Shown piece by piece: positions 57,968 to 64,000 of a stretch of DNA of 64,000 nucleotides; position 1 is the first letter of the stretch, and every line of letters starts with the position of its first letter. The notes below the pieces were generated by a model. The model was not told where the DNA came from. It did not search any database and saw nothing but the letters and a program-made list of their open reading frames with translations. This DNA is from Rhodopirellula sp. P2. Lineage in GTDB: Bacteria; Planctomycetota; Planctomycetia; Pirellulales; Pirellulaceae. Location of the stretch: contig NZ_CP118225.1 of NCBI RefSeq assembly GCF_028768465.1, forward strand, positions 2,523,001-2,587,000. The letters are read 5' to 3'. Both the position numbers and the translations under genes were made by a program.

Positions 57968-60900
57968 TCAGGGAAGCTGGATCGCGTTGGGTTGGCCCTG
58001 GACCAGCAGCCATTCCGAGTCGGTCGCGATTGTCCGGAAGGTTTGTTGCTGATCGTTCGGCCATCTGATTTCAACCGTGACGTCGTCGGCAGAATCCGGG
58101 CAACTCAGCGTCCAGGCAGCTTCGTCATTGCTGAAGTAACTGCCGCCGGCGATGACCCAGTGCGTCCGTTGCCAGTCGCCAGCGGTCACGGTGATCCGGG
58201 TGCCGATCGCATCGCGTGACGACTCCGTGCCGGTCACTCGGATCTTCAGTTTGGGAGACCGAGATGCAGTGTGATTGACGAGCAACGCAGTGGGTTCGGT
58301 TTGATGGGTCACCATCAGATCAGGTCGCAGATCGCGATTGACGTCGATCGTCCACAAACCGCGTCCAACGTGTGGTTGGGTGAGGTACTCGCCCGACACA
58401 GGTGCCGTTTCAAATCGGCCCTCGGAATCATGTCGAAAGATCTGCACCGGTTGCGCGTAGAGGCTGCGGCGAGCGGAGGGCTGAGAGGGTTCCTCCGACA
58501 AGTCATCTCGTTGGAAGATGTCCACGTGCCCGTTGGCAACGATCAGCTCGTTCTGCCCGTCTCCGTCCAGGTCGGTGGAGCTGGTTCCGAAGCCGACCAA
58601 TGGCAGTGTGTCCGTCCCCAGGTTCACTGCCATGGTGGAGTCACGCCAACTGCCAGGGCCGGTTTGCAGGTGAAGCGTGTTGTATTCCTGGTCGAAGTTG
58701 GTGACGTAGAAGTCAACCTTTCCGTCGTGATTGAAGTCGTCGACCGCGATGCCCATCGAACCTTGAGCGACGGAGCGACCGTCCACAGCCAGTCCACGGG
58801 GCAAGGCGGATTCGGACCAGTGGCGGTTGGAATCGCCTGGAGAGCGGGACCAGTAGAAGTTGCTGGTCATGTCGTTGGCAATGAAGACTTGGTTGCCCGG
58901 GCGATCTTCGAAGCGACCGATCGCGACGCCAAGTCCCCGGCCGGCATCGGTGGCGAGGACGTTCCAGTCCTGCGTGACGTCTTGAATGCCCCCTCGTGGC
59001 TGAGTCCGGAAGAACTGGTCGTGGTCACCACTGAATCGCATCGGGGAACAGGACCGGGCGGGTTCGTCCGTTGCGTCACCACAGACAAACGTGACGGGTT
59101 CCAATCCTTGGCAGTAATTCAGGACGACCATGTCGGTCAATCCATCGGAATCGAGATCAGCGAACGCGGCTCCCGTTGACCACCGAGTTTCTTCGGGTTG
59201 GGCGATCCAGTTTGCCGTTTGATCAACGTAGGTACCGTCGCCTTGATTGATCAGTAACACATTGGGACCGTAGTTCGTGCACAGCAAATCAGGCCAGCCG
59301 TCTGCGTTGAGATCGCCGACCGCGATTCCCTGTGCAAACCCGCGGTCGTGGACGCCGGCTGATTCCGGTGCCGTTGCGAAGATCCCATTCTCGTTGCGAA
59401 GCAGCACGTTCGGCGGTGAGTCCTTGTGCGGCGGCGTGCCCCCGGCTGTCACCAGTGCTAAATCACTCCAGCCGTCTCGGTCAAAGTCCAGCGTTGCCCC
59501 GCCACAACCGAGTGTTTGATGCAGGCTGATTCCTGGCTGATCCAGGTTGGAGCCCGTCGCTGCCAAGAAAGAAACGCCTCGTCGCTGGGCTTCGTTGACC
59601 AGTTCAATCGGCAGGGTTGGATCGCGGGGATCCTGGTCGGTTTCGGCCGCCGGATTGGGACGCAGCAGCGGATCGATGCCTGCATCCTGGTCCGCGGTTT
59701 GGTGTTGAAGGAATCGTTCGAGGGAGGGTTGGAATGTGAAATCGGAAAGATCCAGTTTCAGCTCCGGGTGGTTTTGCACCTCTTGCCAAGGTGTGTCGCG
59801 ACGAAGCTGAGCGATCAAGTCCTGCCGCAATTGTTTCAGGTCGACCGAATCATCTTCGGGGAGTTGCATGCCGATGGAGATCCACGCTTCGGCTTCCCAG
59901 GGGCGGCCCAGTTCTCGGACAGCGCCCACCATTTCAGAGATCACCGAGCGAGAAATGCGGCCGGATCGATGAAAGCGTCGGCGAAGTTGATTGAATCGAT
60001 TGAGTTGTTTGGCTCGGCTGCCGATTGCTTCCAAAACGCTTGGTTCGATTCCCAATGACGGATCGGATTGCAAAACCCGTTGCAGGTCCAACCAGGATCG
60101 CGAAATATCCGGATCGGTTTGGGTCGCTTTCCAGTGGGCTTTGGCTGCCGCTTCCTGATTGCCGGTGGCTTCGGCCCACATGCCCATTGCAGTCCAAAAA
60201 CGTCGCCGCTGGGTCACTTCCGCTGGCATTGATGCCAGTGATGATTCCAGTTCATTCCAGTCCGCTTGTTCGGCCAGCAAAAGCGAACGCATGGCCACGG
60301 CGGTCGCGAAATCGGGGTGACGCTGGACGATCTTGTCCAAGCTCTCACGGGCTTCATCGAATAGATTTTGGTCCAGCGCTGAGCGAGCCGCACCAATCAA
60401 GGGGCGAAGGTCGTCCGGATTGCGCTCCACCATTTCGTCCAGCGGCTTCGCATCCATCGACCGGATCTCGGTGTCGGTCATCGTCATCAGCAGTTCCAGG
60501 TCGAACTGACGATCACGGATCAAGCGTTGTCCGTTGAGCAGGCCTGCGTCGCGTTCTTCCGTGCCCATCTGGAGGTCGAACAGCATCCGTCGAGTGTCAT
60601 GGCGATCCGGATGAGCTGTCACGACTCGTTCCAGAAACGCCATCGCATCGTGAGTTCGACCGGCTGAGATCATCGCGATCAGCGTCTCGTCGACGCGTTG
60701 AGGCGAAGCGTAGTTCTCGACTCGGCTGGCTTGCGCCAGGTAGTCGGCGGCTAGGTTGGCTCGTCCGGTTTGGTGTGCCACTCGAGCGACAAACGTGATC
60801 GCGTCGGGATCCTCGCTGTGTTTTTCCAACACCGCGTCACGCAAGTTCCAAGCCTCGTCCCATTTACCGGTGCGTCCCAACACTCGCATGCGGCCCAGCG

Positions 60901-61033
60901 GGCGTTTGACTGTGGCTTCCTGGCCAGAGTCCTGGGGCGGGGTGGAGTTGGGACAACCCACGCAGACACTCAGCAAGAAACCAACCGCAATGGATCGGTA
61001 AACACCGGTGGTGTGGCGACGGAGGGGATTCAT
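57968..61033 (-). CDS. TPR / FG-GAP repeat / UnbV (ASPIC) lipoprotein
   Basis: About 1021 residues from ATG 61033; other ATGs at 61057 and 61066. The signal peptide SIAVGFLLSVCVGC ends in a lipobox. Residues about 50-400 are helical, TPR-like repeats (GKWDEAWNLRDAVLEKHSEDPDAITFVARVAHQTGRANLAADYLAQASRV and so on). Residues about 490-900 hold several FG-GAP/VCBS blades with Asp-rich calcium-type loops (DFDRDGWSDLALV, DLNADGWPDLLCTNYGPNVLLINQGDGTY, DFNHDGKVDFYVTNFDQEYNTL, DLDGDGQNELIVANGH). The last 90 residues match the UnbV/ASPIC domain (PKLKIRVTGTESSRDAIGTRITVTAGDWQRTHWVIAGGSYFSNDE). It is probably a periplasmic or surface scaffold; such proteins are plentiful in planctomycetes and their function is not established. 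Confidence 0.9.
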   Translation of the reverse strand: MNPLRRHTTGVYRSIAVGFLLSVCVGCPNSTPPQDSGQEATVKRPLGRMRVLGRTGKWDEAWNLRDAVLEKHSEDPDAITFVARVAHQTGRANLAADYLAQASRVENYASPQRVDETLIAMISAGRTHDAMAFLERVVTAHPDRHDTRRMLFDLQMGTEERDAGLLNGQRLIRDRQFDLELLMTMTDTEIRSMDAKPLDEMVERNPDDLRPLIGAARSALDQNLFDEARESLDKIVQRHPDFATAVAMRSLLLAEQADWNELESSLASMPAEVTQRRRFWTAMGMWAEATGNQEAAAKAHWKATQTDPDISRSWLDLQRVLQSDPSLGIEPSVLEAIGSRAKQLNRFNQLRRRFHRSGRISRSVISEMVGAVRELGRPWEAEAWISIGMQLPEDDSVDLKQLRQDLIAQLRRDTPWQEVQNHPELKLDLSDFTFQPSLERFLQHQTADQDAGIDPLLRPNPAAETDQDPRDPTLPIELVNEAQRRGVSFLAATGSNLDQPGISLHQTLGCGGATLDFDRDGWSDLALVTAGGTPPHKDSPPNVLLRNENGIFATAPESAGVHDRGFAQGIAVGDLNADGWPDLLCTNYGPNVLLINQGDGTYVDQTANWIAQPEETRWSTGAAFADLDSDGLTDMVVLNYCQGLEPVTFVCGDATDEPARSCSPMRFSGDHDQFFRTQPRGGIQDVTQDWNVLATDAGRGLGVAIGRFEDRPGNQVFIANDMTSNFYWSRSPGDSNRHWSESALPRGLAVDGRSVAQGSMGIAVDDFNHDGKVDFYVTNFDQEYNTLHLQTGPGSWRDSTMAVNLGTDTLPLVGFGTSSTDLDGDGQNELIVANGHVDIFQRDDLSEEPSQPSARRSLYAQPVQIFRHDSEGRFETAPVSGEYLTQPHVGRGLWTIDVNRDLRPDLMVTHQTEPTALLVNHTASRSPKLKIRVTGTESSRDAIGTRITVTAGDWQRTHWVIAGGSYFSNDEAAWTLSCPDSADDVTVEIRWPNDQQQTFRTIATDSEWLLVQGQPNAIQLP

Positions 61034-61055
61034 CAATGGAAAACAAGGTGCGTTC

Positions 61056-62936
61056 ATGAACGTCATTGTATCTCAGCAATTGCTTTGCGATCAGCGGCGG
61101 GGCTACACTGCCAGCAGGATTTCGTTGTCTCGGGATCCATATCCCGGTTCTGCCAAGGAGCACGCTGGGGAACTCTCGGCAGGGTCGTTTTCTACTCGTT
61201 TGAGGATCGTTTTTTTGTTTCGCGGCACGCCTCCGACACTCGTTCGTTTGTTTGGCATTGGGATCGCCCTCGGAGTGCTTTCGCTGGAGCTCGGCTGCCA
61301 GCCTCGATCCGATGCGCCGCCCGAGACGGGGAAGCTCACGGGCAGACCGGTAACCGACCAGACCAACGCTCCCGTTGAGACTGAGGTGGACGCAGCAAAT
61401 TCAGCAGCAACGTCTGATACGCGACAGGTCGGGGACCGGTTGGTCGAACGGGTGCGGCCCCAGGTCGAAGTGTTTTGCACGGCGTGTCACGTCATGCCTT
61501 CACCCGCGGGAGCCCCGAAGCATGAATGGCCGCAATTGGTCGACCAGATGTACATGACCTACAAGGACTCGGGGCGGAGTGATTTGGTGGTTCCGGATCG
61601 GACCGAGGCGTTGAAGTTCTTTCAGATCCAGGCACCGGAGTCGAAGAATCTACCGTTTGCCAAGCAAGAGTTCGGGCCGAGCACCGTCAGTTGGGATCAG
61701 CGACCGGTGGATTTGCAAACGTCACGTCCGCCAGGGATCAGTCATTTGCAATGGATCTCATCTGGATTGGGGGATTCACCAGCCCTGGTCGCGTGCGACG
61801 TCAACACGGGGGCTTTGTTTGCAAGTTGGCCCAGTCAGTCACAGCGTCCGCCCAAGCGATTGGCGACCCTGTTCCAACCGGTTCATGTGGAACCGTGTGA
61901 CCTCGATGGCGATGGGGTGTTGGATTTGATCGTGGCTGATGTGGGGGAGTTCAATGCGGCCGACAGCGACCTCGGTCAGGTCATCGCGCTGCGGCAAGAA
62001 GCACCGGGGGAAGCCAATGAAGTCGGGACGATGAAGAAGATCGTGTTGGCGGAAGGACTGGGGCGAGTCGCCGAAGTTCAGCCGGGTGATTTTGATTCCG
62101 ACGGGGACCTCGACTTCATCGTGGCGGTGTTTGGGTGGAGAAAAACAGGCGGGCTGTATTTGTTGCGGCGGGACGGCGAAGTCGATATCGAGCTTGGTGC
62201 GGAAGCTTTCACGCTGGAAACCATTGATGAGCGATCCGGGCCGGTCAACGTTCCCACGATCGACTTGAACGGCGATGGGCACCTGGACTTTGTGGCGTTG
62301 ATCAGCCAAGAGCACGAAGTGATCGAAGCGTTTTTCAACGATGGAACCGGGCACTTTCGAAACGTCGTGATGCATGCGGCTCCCGATCCGTCTTATGGAT
62401 CGACCGGCATTGAACTGGTCGACCTGGATCAGGACGGTGATGTGGATGTGTTGTACAGCAACGGCGATTCGTTCGATCGAGGAGCCAAACGTCATCATCA
62501 AATTCAGTGGCTGGAAAATCCTTTCGAGGATCAACGCCAATGGAAGGAATCGCCACCAGCAAAACCAGGGCAAGCACCTCGGGCTGAGTTCCAGCATCAT
62601 CGGCTGGCGAGCATGCCCGGTGTGTTGCGAGCCCAAGCAGGCGACTTTGACGGCGACGGTGATCTCGATGTGGTCGCGGGAGCATTGCTTGCCACACCAA
62701 CCATCGTCGCGTGGCAAGGCAGTGGTTCCCCATCGCTGCTGTTGTTGCGACAGACCGAGGCGGGTGTGTTTGAGGGCGAGATCCTTGAGACGGATCTTCA
62801 ACGGCACCTCACACTCGAGGTCGCCGACATGGACTCCGATGGCGTCGACGAATTCGCGATCGGCAACTTCTTCCGCGATGGCGAATCCGATGACCCGCAC
62901 ATCCTGTGGTGGAAAGAAGCAAACACGAAGAATTGA
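61056..62936 (+). CDS. FG-GAP repeat lipoprotein with a single haem c motif
   Basis: The lipoprotein signal VRLFGIGIALGVLSLELGC leads into a Pro/Thr-rich linker, then one haem-binding motif in EVFCTACHVMPSPAGAPKHEWPQLVDQMYMTY. FG-GAP/VCBS blades follow: DLDGDGVLDLIVADVG, DFDSDGDLDFIVAVFGWRKTGGLYLL, DLNGDGHLDFVALIS, DLDQDGDVDVLYSNGDSFDRG, DFDGDGDLDVVAGALL and DMDSDGVDEFAIGNFF. The start is uncertain: ATG 61056 is only 22 bp from the divergent gene's start and gives 49 residues with no signal character. An in-frame TTG at 61200 gives a normal signal peptide and a more sensible promoter gap. It is probably membrane-anchored in the periplasm, combining electron transfer with a beta-propeller. Confidence 0.85.
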   Translation: MNVIVSQQLLCDQRRGYTASRISLSRDPYPGSAKEHAGELSAGSFSTRLRIVFLFRGTPPTLVRLFGIGIALGVLSLELGCQPRSDAPPETGKLTGRPVTDQTNAPVETEVDAANSAATSDTRQVGDRLVERVRPQVEVFCTACHVMPSPAGAPKHEWPQLVDQMYMTYKDSGRSDLVVPDRTEALKFFQIQAPESKNLPFAKQEFGPSTVSWDQRPVDLQTSRPPGISHLQWISSGLGDSPALVACDVNTGALFASWPSQSQRPPKRLATLFQPVHVEPCDLDGDGVLDLIVADVGEFNAADSDLGQVIALRQEAPGEANEVGTMKKIVLAEGLGRVAEVQPGDFDSDGDLDFIVAVFGWRKTGGLYLLRRDGEVDIELGAEAFTLETIDERSGPVNVPTIDLNGDGHLDFVALISQEHEVIEAFFNDGTGHFRNVVMHAAPDPSYGSTGIELVDLDQDGDVDVLYSNGDSFDRGAKRHHQIQWLENPFEDQRQWKESPPAKPGQAPRAEFQHHRLASMPGVLRAQAGDFDGDGDLDVVAGALLATPTIVAWQGSGSPSLLLLRQTEAGVFEGEILETDLQRHLTLEVADMDSDGVDEFAIGNFFRDGESDDPHILWWKEANTKN

Positions 62937-62976
62937 GGTTCTCCATCGAAACGTTGGGGCTCGCTTTGGTCACGGC

Positions 62977-63155
62977 CGGACCTTGGGTTGAAACCCAAGG
63001 CTGGCCAAACGCCGTCGCTCCGCGACTGTTCGTTTGAGATGTTGGTCAACCAACCGCGGAGCGGTGACATTTGATAGCGTCGGGGTTCAACCCGACGTCT
63101 CGGATGCCCGCCCCCAATCCAAAGCCGCGGAGCGGCGGCAGGTCGTTCCGAACTC
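62977..63155. repeat. Single copy related to the 230-bp tandem unit, family 3
   Basis: It shares the hairpin CCTTGGGTTGAAACCCAAGG, the strings CGTCGCTCCGCGAC, CCGCGGAGCGGTGAC and GCCGCGGAGCGGCGGCAGG, and TTCCGAACTCGTTGCC with the array at 40172-41263, but is rearranged and more diverged. A family 4 string lies at 63171-63196. The 62937-63231 gap holds no gene that I can see. Confidence 0.8.
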
Positions 63156-63231
63156 GTTGCCGACTCTCGTCGCTCGGGATGAAACTTGCGGAACCCAATC
63201 ATTCCTGCCTGTCTGCTTAGCGGAACGGGTC

Positions 63232-64000
63232 TTACCCCTTCACCGCTTTCGGACCCGCGGTGAGTTTCGCTTTTGCGTCCTGCAAAAACTGCCAGGCTTG
63301 AATCGGTGACAGCGAGTCGATGTCGACCGCTTCGATTTCTTGGATCAACGGGTGATCGGCGTAGCCAAACAAGGTCAGCTGATACGTGTCGCCGGATCCT
63401 TTGCCACCGCTCGGCGGAGCAATGGTAGGGCGGTCCAAGCTGTCGCGGTGATCGGCTTCGAGTTGGGCCAGCACATCCTTGGCACGCTCGTTGACTTCGA
63501 CGGGAATCCCAGCCAGCCGAGCGACTTGGATGCCGTAGCTCTTGTCCGCACTTCCCGGCACGATGCGGTGCAAGAACACCACTTCGTCCTGCCATTCTTT
63601 CACCGCGACGCTGAGGTTGGCGACGCGTGGAAGTGTTTCCTGCAGCGCTGCCAGTTCGTGATAGTGGGTCGCAAACAGTGTTCGGGCGCCGATCTGTTCG
63701 TGCAGGTGTTCGGTGATCGCCCAAGCCAAAGACAGACCGTCGTAGGTGCTGGTTCCGCGACCGATTTCATCCAGGATGACCAAACTGCGTGACGTGGCGG
63801 TGTTCAGGATGCGAGCCGTCTCGACCATCTCCACCATGAACGTGCTTTGACCGCGACTGAGTTCATCGCTGGCGCCAACGCGTGCAAAGATGCGATCGGC
63901 GATGCCAATTTCAGCGGAAGTCGCGGGCACGAAGCTGCCCGTTTGTGCCAGCAACGTGATCAACGCGACTTGGCGGATGTACGTGCTCTTGCCGGCCATG
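63232..64000 (-). CDS. mutS: DNA mismatch repair protein MutS (C-terminal part)
   Basis: The last 256 residues of MutS; the N-terminal mismatch-binding and lever domains lie beyond the right edge. Present are the end of the Walker A motif ([10 protein letters not shown]), [28 protein letters not shown], Walker [23 protein letters not shown], and the H-loop [10 protein letters not shown]. The C-terminal helix-turn-helix dimer region follows ([29 protein letters not shown]). It detects mismatches and starts repair with MutL. The C-terminal tail after residue 200 has a Gly/Pro-rich linker. It ends in TAA at 63232. Confidence 0.95.
   Translation of the reverse strand, partial: MAGKSTYIRQVALITLLAQTGSFVPATSAEIGIADRIFARVGASDELSRGQSTFMVEMVETARILNTATSRSLVILDEIGRGTSTYDGLSLAWAITEHLHEQIGARTLFATHYHELAALQETLPRVANLSVAVKEWQDEVVFLHRIVPGSADKSYGIQVARLAGIPVEVNERAKDVLAQLEADHRDSLDRPTIAPPSGGKGSGDTYQLTLFGYADHPLIQEIEAVDIDSLSPIQAWQFLQDAKAKLTAGPKAVKG

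Overview
The window looks like chromosomal DNA from a marine planctomycete of the Rhodopirellula / Pirellulaceae type. The evidence is direct but indirect for rank: a prepilin-like DUF1559 protein, a giant surface protein with an LEPR-XLL-like N-terminal motif, FG-GAP/UnbV lipoproteins, weak or absent Shine-Dalgarno sequences with frequent GTG/TTG starts, and intergenic repeats whose spurious translations contain the 'NPKRERG' string common in planctomycete genomes. I saw no rRNA, tRNA, transposase or CRISPR array.

Layout. 0-9 kb: the N-terminal 2983 residues of a giant secreted protein that runs off the left edge. 9-12 kb: a DEAD-box RNA helicase and a sugar-type binding lipoprotein. 12-20.6 kb: a possible small RNA ending in a terminator, a large AsmA/TamB-like protein, and a periplasmic binding protein overlapping a PAS histidine kinase. 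21-29 kb: a Ski2-like helicase coupled to lpxK, a rimB-rimK protein-modification pair, an SDR and a metallo-beta-lactamase-fold hydrolase. 28.8-31.8 kb: an ABC importer (ATPase, permease, NMT1-type lipoprotein) with a repeat element inserted before the binding protein. 31.8-34.5 kb: a lipid A-type acyltransferase and three small secreted or membrane proteins.

34.5-40.1 kb holds the most distinctive locus. It has a BFD-type [2Fe-2S] ferredoxin, an EctB-type diaminobutyrate aminotransferase, a one-module adenylation-carrier protein fused to an alpha/beta hydrolase domain, and a second hydrolase. The last three overlap at their stop/start codons. I read it as a small, apparently undescribed pathway that may make and activate 2,4-diaminobutyrate, perhaps linked to iron.

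40.2-41.3 kb is a tandem array of a 230-bp unit. It is followed by an operon of a five-haem cytochrome c and an outer-membrane barrel, a repeat-rich spacer, ileS-purN, and a large low-complexity membrane protein. 52.8-57.4 kb: the DUF1559 prepilin-like protein, a small lipoprotein, type II glutamine synthetase, a membrane protein and a cyclophilin, with three clear intrinsic terminators. 57.4-64 kb: more repeats, a divergent pair of FG-GAP lipoproteins (one TPR/UnbV, one with a single haem motif), another repeat copy, and the 3' end of mutS running off the right edge.

Most genes are housekeeping or envelope functions. Four dispersed repeat families occupy many of the larger gene-free gaps.
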